Source of the DNA: Bacillus sp. Marseille-Q1617
GTDB lineage: Bacteria; Bacillota; Bacilli; Bacillales; Bacillaceae_B
Length of the DNA stretch: 64,000 nucleotides
Reading direction: 5' to 3'
Assembly (NCBI RefSeq): GCF_903645295.1
Contig: NZ_CAHJXM010000001.1
Location: 1,303,501-1,367,500, forward strand
The notes beneath the pieces were generated by a model, which did no database searches, was not told where the DNA came from, and saw nothing but the letters and a program-made list of their open reading frames with translations. Numbering within the stretch: position 1 is the first letter of the stretch; every line of letters starts with the position of its first letter. Below, one piece after another: positions 8,349 to 17,035 of the stretch. The position numbers and the translations under genes were made by a program.

Positions 8349-9536
8349 ATGAAAACATTATCACCGATTGAAGAATCAGAACGCATCGTCAGCTTGGATG
8401 TTATAAGGGGAATGTCACTTTTGGGAATATTCATCATAAATATGATTTCATTTCATTCCCCATTTCTTTATATGGACCCGTATTCCTGGTGGAAAACACC
8501 GAGTGATACAGCACTTTACCCATGGATTGATGTTTTGGTGCAAGCAAGCTTCTATCCGCTGTTTGCGATGATGTTCGGTTATGGGCTCTCAATTCAACAA
8601 GAGCGGGCTGACAAAAAGGGAATGCCTTTTTATACGTTTGGAATAAGAAGAATGTTGATACTGCTTTGTATCGGCTCTGTACATGCTTTCTTGATTTGGT
8701 CAGGAGATATTCTGATGAATTATGCAGTATTCGGTATGCTTCTGTTAGTATTTATGAGAATGTCAGGGAAGCATTTATTGATGCTGGGGAGTTTGCTGCT
8801 TCTTCTGCCTCAATTGTTTTTTAGTATTTTATTAGTGTTAATGACATTCTCAGATCCTGCAGGTGTTGCTCATTATACGAATATCGCTGCAGTCCAGGAT
8901 TCTGTCGCAGCATACGCTTCCGGCAGCTTCACTGACATTATCCAGCAGCGTTTCAGTGATTGGTATACGGTGAATTCACCGGGCAATCTCCTATTCCTGA
9001 TCCTTTCCATTCTTCCTGTGATGATGATTGGTGCAGGAGCAGGGAAATTGAACCTGCTTGAAAAAGTCGGTGCCAATAAAAGAAAATGGATGCTGCTTGG
9101 CGCGGGACTTCTGATCACTAGTGTCGCAATCAAGATGCTTCCTATACTGATAGAATCGAATGCAGCTTATTCTTATATACAGGATTATCTCGGAGGTCCT
9201 TTCTTATCAGTATCTTATGCAGTAATCCTGGCTTTATTATTAGAGAATAAAAAAATGAAAAAATGGACCAAGCCCCTTGCATCTGCAGGAAGGATGTCGT
9301 TGACCAATTATCTAATGCAGTCGGTTATAGGCACTTTGATCTTTTATTCTTACGGCTTTGGTCTTTATGGGGAAGTGACACTGACCACAGGAACGTACTT
9401 GGCCATTGGAATCTTCGTCATCCAGATGCTTCTTTCTGAGATCTGGCTGTCCAAATTCAGGTATGGTCCGGTGGAGAAGCTTTGGCGCGTACTTAGTTAT
9501 GGGAAAAGTTCTGTGATGAAAAAAGGAGAATTGTAG
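8349..9536 (+). CDS. DUF418 family integral membrane protein
   Basis: Polytopic membrane protein of 395 residues with about nine or ten hydrophobic segments. It starts with the conserved ERIVSLDVIRGMSLLGIF pattern of DUF418/YeiB-type proteins and contains the N-terminal NMISF and the C-terminal AGRMSLTNYLMQS motif that defines the family. No biochemical function is established; the family is sometimes grouped with acyltransferase-3-like membrane proteins. The ATG at 8349 is preceded by GGAGG. It is transcribed divergently from gerP and followed 41 nt later by yisK. No clear terminator separates the two, so they may be co-transcribed. Confidence 0.85.
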   Translation: MKTLSPIEESERIVSLDVIRGMSLLGIFIINMISFHSPFLYMDPYSWWKTPSDTALYPWIDVLVQASFYPLFAMMFGYGLSIQQERADKKGMPFYTFGIRRMLILLCIGSVHAFLIWSGDILMNYAVFGMLLLVFMRMSGKHLLMLGSLLLLLPQLFFSILLVLMTFSDPAGVAHYTNIAAVQDSVAAYASGSFTDIIQQRFSDWYTVNSPGNLLFLILSILPVMMIGAGAGKLNLLEKVGANKRKWMLLGAGLLITSVAIKMLPILIESNAAYSYIQDYLGGPFLSVSYAVILALLLENKKMKKWTKPLASAGRMSLTNYLMQSVIGTLIFYSYGFGLYGEVTLTTGTYLAIGIFVIQMLLSEIWLSKFRYGPVEKLWRVLSYGKSSVMKKGEL

Positions 9537-9577
9537 TTTACCAATCTAATTGACGGAGTAAAGGGGATGGAAAGCGG

Positions 9578-10471
9578 ATGAAGCTGGCGAGTTTTGAAGT
9601 GAATGCAAAAGAAACATATGGGGTAGTGGAAGGGGAACACGTTATTGATCTTGTAAGTTTATCGAAAGTCTATGGTTCAGAATTTCCGCAGGACGTGCAG
9701 GAAGCCATAAAAATCGGAGAGGAGTTTCTTCGAAAAGCAGACGGGCTATTAAGTCTCGCCAGGCGTGAAAGTACTATAAATGACTATACGTATTCTTTTG
9801 ACGAAATTGAATGGCTTCCGCCTATACCGGCTGTAAAAAGGAATGTCATGTGTGTAGGCAAGAACTACCGGGAACATGCCATTGAAATGGGGAGTGAAAA
9901 AGACATCCCTGAACATATCATGATTTTTACCAAAGCGACCAATACGGTAATTGGACACAAACGAATCATCCCTGTGCATGATGATGTAACGGATGAGCTG
10001 GATTACGAAGGTGAACTGGCGGTAGTGATCGGCAAAAAAGGGAAAGGCATCGCACTTGAGGATGCGATGGATCACGTCTTCGGATACACGATTGTAAATG
10101 ATCTTACAGCACGGGACCTGCAGAAAAAACATGGTCAATTCTTCATTGGTAAAAGCTTGGACTCTACCTGCCCGATCGGTCCATATATCGTCACGAAAGA
10201 TAATATCGAAGATCCCCATCAACTTACGATAAGGACACGTGTAAACGGGGAGGTGCGGCAGTCTTCAAGTACTGACCTGATGATATTCAGGATCCCTGAC
10301 ATTATTTCGATTCTATCAAAAGGGATGACCCTCGAACCGGGGGATATCATTGCGACAGGGACTCCGGCCGGCGTAGGAAAAGGGTTTAATCCGCCACGCT
10401 TCTTAAAGGCGGGGGACGAGGTCGAGATTGAAGTGGAGGGAATCGGAATTTTGACAAATCAGTTACAGTAA
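9578..10471 (+). CDS. yisK: Fumarylacetoacetate hydrolase family protein YisK
   Basis: FAH-superfamily enzyme of 297 residues. The N-terminal 85 residues form the small cap region. The catalytic barrel carries CVGKNYREHA, DYEGELAVVIGK with the metal-binding acidic residues, TARDLQ, and the closing GDIIATGTPAGVG loop. In B. subtilis YisK is reported as an oxaloacetate decarboxylase that also affects cell shape through Mbl; that role is transferred by homology. It is followed by yisL as in B. subtilis. All expected metal ligands (E, E, D) appear intact. Confidence 0.9.
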   Translation: MKLASFEVNAKETYGVVEGEHVIDLVSLSKVYGSEFPQDVQEAIKIGEEFLRKADGLLSLARRESTINDYTYSFDEIEWLPPIPAVKRNVMCVGKNYREHAIEMGSEKDIPEHIMIFTKATNTVIGHKRIIPVHDDVTDELDYEGELAVVIGKKGKGIALEDAMDHVFGYTIVNDLTARDLQKKHGQFFIGKSLDSTCPIGPYIVTKDNIEDPHQLTIRTRVNGEVRQSSSTDLMIFRIPDIISILSKGMTLEPGDIIATGTPAGVGKGFNPPRFLKAGDEVEIEVEGIGILTNQLQ

Positions 10472-10550
10472 GTGGTTACATTTCTGTTACTGAATGGTAT
10501 GTGGTAATATATTATGAGTCTAAACATTCTTATTCTGTGGGAGGTTCACT

Positions 10551-10910
10551 ATGTTTGATAACACACATGCCCATATTACAACTTGGGTCATTGCGATTAT
10601 CCTTTTCTTTGTAGCCGTAAGATTACATAATGCCGGCAAAGCCAAAGGTATGAAAGTAGTCCAGATGATTCTTCGCCTGTTTTATCTGCTTATCATCCTG
10701 ACGGGGGCTTTATTGTTCTGGAAACACCAAGGCATCAATCCTGCATTGTATGGAATAAAGGCATTGGTCGGGATCTGGGTCATCGGTATGTTTGAAATGA
10801 TCCTCGTACGCATGAACAAAGGCAAAAGTACGAAAATGTTCTGGATCCAATTGATCATCGCCCTTATCCTCGTACTCATCTTAGGATTTCAGCTGCCGCT
10901 TGGATTTTAA
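10551..10910 (+). CDS. yisL: YisL, small four-helix membrane protein (UPF0344/DUF1516)
   Basis: Membrane protein of 119 residues with four predicted transmembrane helices: residues about 7-25, 37-60, 65-85 and 95-115. It begins with the characteristic THAHITTWVIAIILFF, and conserved His residues lie near the outer face. The family has no known function. GGGAGG precedes the ATG. The gene follows yisK as in B. subtilis and ends in a clear terminator. Confidence 0.9.
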   Translation: MFDNTHAHITTWVIAIILFFVAVRLHNAGKAKGMKVVQMILRLFYLLIILTGALLFWKHQGINPALYGIKALVGIWVIGMFEMILVRMNKGKSTKMFWIQLIIALILVLILGFQLPLGF

Positions 10911-10926
10911 TACTGTTTGGAAAAAG

Positions 10927-10951
10927 AGTCTGCTTTCAGCAGGCTTTTTTT
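10927..10951 (+). terminator. Terminator after yisL
   Basis: A 7-bp stem AGTCTGC/GCAGGCT with a 5-nt loop is followed by seven T residues. Confidence 0.85.
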
Positions 10952-11072
10952 GTTGTGGTGGATTAATTGATAGTAAAATGATTGTATGCGAAGTTTTGAG
11001 AATGTTACCATATTCAAGAAATACATACATTTACGGCTTTCAGGGAGATAGGAATGATTGTGTTAACCGGTT

Positions 11073-11207
11073 CTAGCGTTTGATTGGAGTGGAAGACGTA
11101 GACTCCTGCGGGAAAAGTAGCTTATGTGAGACCCACAGGGAGGTACGACCGAGGAGGCTCACGGGCTACCCGCGGAAAGCGAAGTCTTCCACGGAAATCA
11201 ATAGCGG
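11073..11207 (+). repeat. Structured intergenic repeat, copy A
   Basis: About 135 bp that recurs at four other places in the window. Outer arm TTTGATT pairs with AATCAA, then a GGA/GGA internal loop, then stem GTGGAAGAC (11089-11097) with GTCTTCCAC (11184-11192). Inside lie GCGGG/CCCGC, GTAGC/GCTAC and GTGAG/CTCAC. It sits downstream of yisL in the same orientation. It encodes no credible protein. Confidence 0.85.
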
Positions 11208-11294
11208 CATTAAAAAGCATAAAAAATAAATATCCAAAACTGTCGAATTGTGGTATTTTTGTAGTATCATGTCTTTTTAGAGTAGGTGTGGAAT

Positions 11295-14210
11295 ATGATT
11301 ACGTCTTTTCAGTACATATACAAAGGCGAAAACTCCTTAAAGCAATTTATTAAAGAGAATGAATTAGATTTATTTCCTTCTCTCCTCATTCAAGCCTTCG
11401 TCGGTCATTCTTCAATTACGTTTATTCATTCGCTTCAAAAAGAAGTAAATGAATTATTACCCCATGCAACGCTTATCGGCTGCAGTTCAAATAGTCAAAT
11501 ATACGAGGGGAAGCTTACTTCTGACGTCGTCCTTTCTTTTACAGCTTTTGAAAAGACAGAAGTCAATGCTTATCTGCTTGACGGAGCAGATCTTAATCGC
11601 AGAGATGGCGAACAATTGCATAATGAACTGATCCGGTTTGATACCAAAGCGGTGATACTTTTTGTCAGTCACCTAAAAATGAATATATCGGATATCCTGG
11701 AGGGGGTCACCCAGCAGAGCGATGAATTCAAGATCGTCGGGGGAGTATGTGCAGATGATCCGCAAGTGCGTCCTTCATTTGTATTCACCAATGACAGAAT
11801 AACCCGTGACGGATTGGCAGCCGTTTCTATGAATCATTCTGAATTACATATTCATACATATGCACTTGAACATTGGCAGGAGGTCGGTCCTTCGTTTGAA
11901 ATAACGAAAGCTGACACGAATATCATTTATGAAATAAATCATAAAAAGCCTCTTCAGCTGCTTGAGAGGTATTTAGGTAAAGCTTTTGTCAAAGAACTTC
12001 CCGATTCTTCTATTGAATTTCCATTTTTATTTCAAGATGGGAATGAAAAAACAGCTGTTTATGTCATTAACATTTTGCCGCACGGTGCGATCGAAGTAAG
12101 CAGGGAACTGAACGAGGGGGACATGGTAAGTTTCGGCTTCGTAAATGTCCAGGATTTACTGCAATCCACTACCAAGCAATTGAACAAGCTTAAACGGCGT
12201 CCGGTGGAGTCTCACTTTGTGTACAATTGTGTTGCAAGAAAACGCAATATACGTGATTTTACCAATCAGGAGCTTTCCAAATTAAATGATGTTGCCAGCG
12301 TCAATGGCTTTTTCTCCTATGGTGAATTTGGTTATGATTCAAACAGGAAACCCAAACTCCTGGCACATTCCTTGACCTATTTAGGGATTTCGGAAGAGGT
12401 CAGGGAGCCATTAAAGGATTTTCAGACAGATTTTCAGCTGGCTCCTGAAGCGAATGCCATGATGTCATTGACGAACCTGATCAATACCGCTTCCACTGAT
12501 ATTAAAGAACTCACACAAAATATTGAGATTTCCGAAGAGTATTACCGGTCGCTTTTTGACAATAATACAGATTTTGTTTACAGCACCGACTTGAAGGGAC
12601 GGTTTACTTCACTAAATCCCTCTTTTATGAAAACATTCGGTTACAATGAAAAAGAGATGATCGGTAAAAACGCATTGAATTATATCATGAAGCAGGATCA
12701 GCAAAGAGTCAGGAGACACTTCTATCGTGCAATGGACGGAAGGGAACAGTATTATGATCTTCCGATTGCCACTAAGGAAGGAAAAATCAACTACTTTCAA
12801 ATAAAGAATATTCCAATCACGGTAAACGGTCAGTGTGTCGGTATATTCGGAATAGGTAAAGACGTCACTCAGCAAAGGCAGTCGGAAAAGAAAATCACTC
12901 AACTGGCATATTATGATGGAGACACCGATTTACCGAACAAACAAAGGTTCAGGGAAATTATCGATGAACATATTCAGCGGGCAAAAAAGAAAAGACGTGA
13001 GTTAGCCGTGCTTTTCATGGATATTGACCGCTTTAAAATCATCAATGATACGCTGGGTCACAGAGCAGGTGATCTTATCATTAAAGAACTTGCCCAGCGT
13101 CTGGGGGAAACACTTCCCAAAGGAGCGTACCTCGGCAGGTTCAGCGGGGATAAATTTACTGTTCTGCTATCAAAAAATGTGAATGAGGAAAACATCTCCT
13201 CCTTGACTGAAACTATTTTAAACGTGATCAGAGAACCATTTTCCTATGAGGGAAAGGAATTCTATATGACCGTAAGCATTGGGGTCGGTATTTATCCAAG
13301 GGATGGGGAAAAATCCTCCGAAGTGCTGCGCAACGCGGATGCCGCTTTAAATTACGCAAAGTCGAGAGGGGGTAACAATACGGTCTACTTCTCAAGGGAT
13401 ATGAATGAAGAAACACTTCGAAAAGTGGAAATGGAAGCTCAATTGCGTAAAGCCATTGCTAAAAATGAATTATTCATTGCCTATCAGCCAATCATAGATG
13501 TTCCAAATGAGACGCTTGTTGGGTGTGAAGCACTTCTCAGATGGCAGCATGAAGAGATGGGTCTTATTTCCCCGGCGGAGTTCATCCCGTTGGCAGAAGA
13601 GACCGGATTGATTCAGGAAGTGGGAAAATGGGTATTAATCGGTGCGTGTGAGCAGCTGAAATCCTGGAGGGATAAACGGCTTGGTGATTTCTATGTTTCC
13701 GTAAACGTATCAGCCATTCAGTTCCAGCACCCCTCATTTCTAAGTGATGTGAAGGAAGCATTGAGAATTTCAGGTCTGCATCCGGAGTATCTTTGTCTGG
13801 AACTGACAGAAACCATCATGCTGCACGATGCACCCTATTCGATTCAGGTCATGCAGGCGCTCTCTGATATAGGAGTCAGGCTCGCGATTGATGACTTCGG
13901 AACAGGGTATTCCTCTTTAAGCTACCTGAAACATTTACCGATTGATATATTAAAAATAGACAGATCTTTTGTACGCAATATGAACGATCATTCCCCTGAT
14001 ATCGCGATCGTCCAATCCGTGTCAATGATGGGGCAGGGCTTGAACTTGAAAGTGGTGGCTGAGGGCGTGGAGACGGTCCAACAGCTTAAGCTGCTCAAAC
14101 AGTTAGGTTGTGACTACGCTCAAGGTTTCTTGATCGAAAAGCCGATGACTCCGTGCAAAATGGACGAATTCTTAAAGTTGCGTAATTTAGTTCCCATCCA
14201 AGGGAGTTAG
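11295..14210 (+). CDS. FIST-PAS-GGDEF-EAL sensor, probable c-di-GMP phosphodiesterase
   Basis: Protein of 971 residues in one reading frame. Residues about 1-380 are FIST N and FIST C sensory domains (IGCSSNSQIYEG, VGGVCADDP). A PAS domain spans about 415-525 (EEYYRSLFDNNTDFVYS), then GGDEF about 535-700 and EAL about 715-965. The GGDEF signature reads SGDKF at 617-621, lacking the usual Glu, so cyclase activity is doubtful. The EAL side looks intact: EAL at 745-747, NVSAIQFQ, LELTE, DDFGTGYSSL, KID and VVAEGVET. Likely it degrades c-di-GMP in response to a small ligand and is cytosolic, with no membrane segment. Start at 11295 chosen for the AGTAGG site 8 nt upstream; GTG at 11286 overlaps it. 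Confidence 0.92.
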   Translation: MITSFQYIYKGENSLKQFIKENELDLFPSLLIQAFVGHSSITFIHSLQKEVNELLPHATLIGCSSNSQIYEGKLTSDVVLSFTAFEKTEVNAYLLDGADLNRRDGEQLHNELIRFDTKAVILFVSHLKMNISDILEGVTQQSDEFKIVGGVCADDPQVRPSFVFTNDRITRDGLAAVSMNHSELHIHTYALEHWQEVGPSFEITKADTNIIYEINHKKPLQLLERYLGKAFVKELPDSSIEFPFLFQDGNEKTAVYVINILPHGAIEVSRELNEGDMVSFGFVNVQDLLQSTTKQLNKLKRRPVESHFVYNCVARKRNIRDFTNQELSKLNDVASVNGFFSYGEFGYDSNRKPKLLAHSLTYLGISEEVREPLKDFQTDFQLAPEANAMMSLTNLINTASTDIKELTQNIEISEEYYRSLFDNNTDFVYSTDLKGRFTSLNPSFMKTFGYNEKEMIGKNALNYIMKQDQQRVRRHFYRAMDGREQYYDLPIATKEGKINYFQIKNIPITVNGQCVGIFGIGKDVTQQRQSEKKITQLAYYDGDTDLPNKQRFREIIDEHIQRAKKKRRELAVLFMDIDRFKIINDTLGHRAGDLIIKELAQRLGETLPKGAYLGRFSGDKFTVLLSKNVNEENISSLTETILNVIREPFSYEGKEFYMTVSIGVGIYPRDGEKSSEVLRNADAALNYAKSRGGNNTVYFSRDMNEETLRKVEMEAQLRKAIAKNELFIAYQPIIDVPNETLVGCEALLRWQHEEMGLISPAEFIPLAEETGLIQEVGKWVLIGACEQLKSWRDKRLGDFYVSVNVSAIQFQHPSFLSDVKEALRISGLHPEYLCLELTETIMLHDAPYSIQVMQALSDIGVRLAIDDFGTGYSSLSYLKHLPIDILKIDRSFVRNMNDHSPDIAIVQSVSMMGQGLNLKVVAEGVETVQQLKLLKQLGCDYAQGFLIEKPMTPCKMDEFLKLRNLVPIQGS

Positions 14211-14231
14211 ACCTTGACTCTATTCAAAAGA

Positions 14232-14273
14232 AAAAACGTGCTTTGCCGACTGGATTCGGTAAAGCACGTTTTT
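14232..14273. terminator. Bidirectional terminator
   Basis: An 18-bp stem, AAAAACGTGCTTTGCCGA with TCGGTAAAGCACGTTTTT (one G-T pair), lies between two convergent genes and is flanked by A and T runs. It serves both. Confidence 0.9.
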
Positions 14274-14279
14274 GCCGTG

Positions 14280-14843
14280 TCATAGATTGAAATTCTCGAT
14301 TACGATCCGCTTTCCTGTACTGAGTGTGAACTCGAAGCGGTCCCGCTTCTTTTTGAAATAAGTAAAGTGATGCTGGACTGCACATACTTCCTCGCCATTA
14401 TCAAAATTAATAAAGTTAACGCCCTGCTTCATTTTCTGGCTGCCAAGGAAAACGAGATGATTGTGACAGAATATACAATCATATAGTGAGTAGTTTAAAT
14501 TGTTTAAGGTAGATATGAATTGAAGGAAAGCATCATCAGAAATGTCATCGATCAGGTTTTCCAATGAAAAGAGAATGTTCTTCTTTATTTGGATCCTGTC
14601 TCCATCATGCATTCTTATTCGTTCATAAGGAGTGGCGACAACCCCGTTTTCCAATAGTACGCCTGTGATCCAGGTATCTTCCCTGAAAAGCCTGATTTCA
14701 TGATTGATATAAAACTCCAGTTCTGATTCTTCTTCTGCATCTATTTCAAAAAAAAGCCAAATGTCTTCATCAAAAAGGACGGTTCCTTCTGAAAATGCTC
14801 TCTTTTGGGATTTTAGGATGTTTGATCGGTAAATGTTACTCAA
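14280..14843 (-). CDS. yisN: YisN-like DUF2777 protein
   Basis: Soluble protein of 187 residues starting at TTG 14843, which has a strong AGGAGGG site 8 nt upstream; no ATG is as well placed. It begins SNIYRSNILKSQKRAFSEG and is mostly beta strand with many charged residues. A CIFCHN pair near residue 123 is the only Cys cluster. The position next to and divergent from asnO matches B. subtilis yisN. I recognise it as the DUF2777 family by resemblance and place; no function is known. The name is less certain than the coding call. Confidence 0.75.
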   Translation of the reverse strand: MSNIYRSNILKSQKRAFSEGTVLFDEDIWLFFEIDAEEESELEFYINHEIRLFREDTWITGVLLENGVVATPYERIRMHDGDRIQIKKNILFSLENLIDDISDDAFLQFISTLNNLNYSLYDCIFCHNHLVFLGSQKMKQGVNFINFDNGEEVCAVQHHFTYFKKKRDRFEFTLSTGKRIVIENFNL

Positions 14844-15000
14844 ATGAATATCCCTCCTTAACTACATTTCTTATCATAATTATCATATTTCATTCATGTA
14901 AAGATTGAGTGAGGCAATTAACCATTTATCTTGAATTGCATAAGATAATCTATGTGTCAGAGAGCCCAGTTTGATTGACCAGAAAGTGAGGATGATCACA

Positions 15001-16848
15001 ATGTGCGGAATTACAGGTTGGATACATTATAAACGAAATCTTTCAAACCAGGAAAAATTAGTGGAGAAAATGGCAGAGACATTGTCTAAAAGGGGTCCGG
15101 ATGAAACGAATACTTGGGTTGGTCAACATGCGGCATTTGGTCATAAACGGCTGATAGTAGTGGATCCTGAAGGCGGGAGACAGCCGATGAGCATTATTCA
15201 TCAGGAACATACCTTTACGATCTGTTATAACGGCGAGTTATACAATACTGAAGACATACGCGCCGTGTTAAAAGGGAAAGGATATTCATTCAAAGGGCAC
15301 TCCGATACGGAAGTTCTATTGACGTCATATATAGAATGGCGCGAGGAATGTGTAAATCATTTAAATGGAATTTTTGCCTTTGCTGTTTGGGACAGTCAAA
15401 AGGAGCAAGTATTCATAGGAAGGGACCGTATGGGTGTTAAACCCTTATTTTATTTTGAAAAAGATGGGGGACTTGTATTTGGATCGGAAATAAAAGCTTT
15501 GCTTGCTCATCCTGAGAGTAAAGCGCAAGTGACACACCAGGGTTTGGCGGAAGTATTGGGCCTGGGACCCTCCAGGACACCTGGTGAAGGGGTATTTAAA
15601 GATATGAAGGAACTGCGTCCGGCCCATGCATTGATATTCTCGAGAGACGGGCTGAAAATATGGAGATACTGGAACGTGAAGAGTGAACAACATAAAGAAT
15701 CATTTGTGGAAACTGTCGCCAATGTACGATTCCTGTTGTCCGATGCCATCAAACGGCAGCTGGTATCAGATGTTCCTCTCTGTTCGTTCCTGTCAGGGGG
15801 GGTGGACTCCAGCGCAATTACTGCAATCGCCGCCAATACTTACCGGGAGGAAGGAAAAGGGAATCTTCATACCTACTCAATCGATTACGAAGAAAATGAT
15901 CAGTATTTTACCAAGAGTGATTTCCAGCCAAATTCAGATGCTCCATGGATTGAAAAGATGTCCAAAGAATTCAATACCATCCATCATCGCTGTGTCATCA
16001 GCCAGCAGATACTAAAGGATTATTTGACTGAAGCGGTTCATGTAAGGGACCTGCCCGGAATGGCAGACGTCGACTCCTCTCTCTTATGGTTTTGCAAGGA
16101 AATAAAAAATGACTTTACCGTCGGACTTTCCGGTGAGTGTGCGGATGAGATATTCGGGGGCTATCCCTGGTTCCACCGTGAGGATGACTTTAACCGCAGA
16201 GGCTTCCCGTGGATGCGATCGGTTGCAGAAAGACAAGGTCTTTTAAAGGATGATTGGAACAAAAAGTTGAACCTTCAGGAATATGTACTTTCTCAATATG
16301 ATAAGACGGTTGCAGAGACGCCTCTATTGGACGGTGAAAATGAAGTGGAAACGAAGAGGAGGCAATTATTCTATCTGAATTTAACCTGGTTCATGACAAC
16401 GCTTTTGGACCGCAAAGACCGGATGAGCATGGGGGCGAGCCTCGAAGTAAGGGTTCCATTTGCCGATCACAGATTGGTAGAATACGTATGGAATATCCCG
16501 TGGGAGATGAAAATGCATCAAAACAGGGAAAAGGGGATACTCAGGAAAGCATTGGAAGGGATTTTGCCGAATGAAGTCCTTTATCGAAAGAAAAGTCCAT
16601 ATCCCAAAACGCATCATCCTGTCTATACAAAAATAGTGAGTGATTGGTTGAATGAAATGTTAGAGAATAAATCCAGTGTACTGTATGAATTATTTAACGA
16701 ACAAAAGCTAAAGGAAATTGTCAAGACCGGCGGGGCGGCATTCCAGGTTCCTTGGTACGGACAGTTGATGACAGGTCCGCAGCTTCTGGCTCATCTGGGA
16801 CAGATTCATGTGTGGTTTGAGGATTATGGTATACAAATAGTTGAGTAG
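15001..16848 (+). CDS. asnO: Asparagine synthase (glutamine-hydrolysing)
   Basis: AsnB-type enzyme of 615 residues. After Met removal Cys2 (MCGITGW) is the N-terminal nucleophile of the class II glutaminase domain, residues 2 to about 190 with RLIVVD and YNGELYN. The synthetase domain has the PP-loop SFLSGGVDSSAI around residue 265. The start was moved to ATG 15001 because the family needs Met-Cys at the N-terminus and GTGAGG lies 9 nt upstream. It converts aspartate and glutamine to asparagine and glutamate using ATP. The B. subtilis orthologue asnO is expressed in sporulation; its place beside yisN fits that name. No disrupted residues are seen. Confidence 0.93.
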   Translation: MCGITGWIHYKRNLSNQEKLVEKMAETLSKRGPDETNTWVGQHAAFGHKRLIVVDPEGGRQPMSIIHQEHTFTICYNGELYNTEDIRAVLKGKGYSFKGHSDTEVLLTSYIEWREECVNHLNGIFAFAVWDSQKEQVFIGRDRMGVKPLFYFEKDGGLVFGSEIKALLAHPESKAQVTHQGLAEVLGLGPSRTPGEGVFKDMKELRPAHALIFSRDGLKIWRYWNVKSEQHKESFVETVANVRFLLSDAIKRQLVSDVPLCSFLSGGVDSSAITAIAANTYREEGKGNLHTYSIDYEENDQYFTKSDFQPNSDAPWIEKMSKEFNTIHHRCVISQQILKDYLTEAVHVRDLPGMADVDSSLLWFCKEIKNDFTVGLSGECADEIFGGYPWFHREDDFNRRGFPWMRSVAERQGLLKDDWNKKLNLQEYVLSQYDKTVAETPLLDGENEVETKRRQLFYLNLTWFMTTLLDRKDRMSMGASLEVRVPFADHRLVEYVWNIPWEMKMHQNREKGILRKALEGILPNEVLYRKKSPYPKTHHPVYTKIVSDWLNEMLENKSSVLYELFNEQKLKEIVKTGGAAFQVPWYGQLMTGPQLLAHLGQIHVWFEDYGIQIVE

Positions 16849-16881
16849 AAAATGAACGTTGTATTCTGGTTTGATTAGAGA

Positions 16882-16916
16882 AGCCCGAAGCGGTGAAACC
16901 CCGTTTCGGGCTTTTA
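16882..16916 (+). terminator. Terminator after asnO
   Basis: A 12-bp stem AGCCCGAAGCGG/CCGTTTCGGGCT with one G-T pair is followed by TTTTAT. Confidence 0.85.
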
Positions 16917-16988
16917 TGATGTGTGAAGATGGGGGAGGGGGGGCGGATGCTCATCAAGAGTGAAGGAAACAAGCTCCCTATCTACACG

Positions 16989-17019
16989 AAAAAGACCCAT
17001 CCGCTTATACGGACGGGTC
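16989..17019 (-). terminator. Terminator after amtB
   Basis: Minus strand: GACCCGTCCG pairs with CGGATGGGTC and is followed by five T residues, just beyond the amtB stop codon. Confidence 0.85.
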
Positions 17020-17035
17020 AGAGTATAAGGATGGA

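Noticed and set aside
8873..9133. Minus-strand frame inside the DUF418 gene
   Set aside because: Shadow of a well-supported coding gene; no own signals.
11126..11353. 75-codon frame through repeat A
   Set aside because: Runs through the structured repeat and into the FIST gene in another frame; Arg-rich junk composition.
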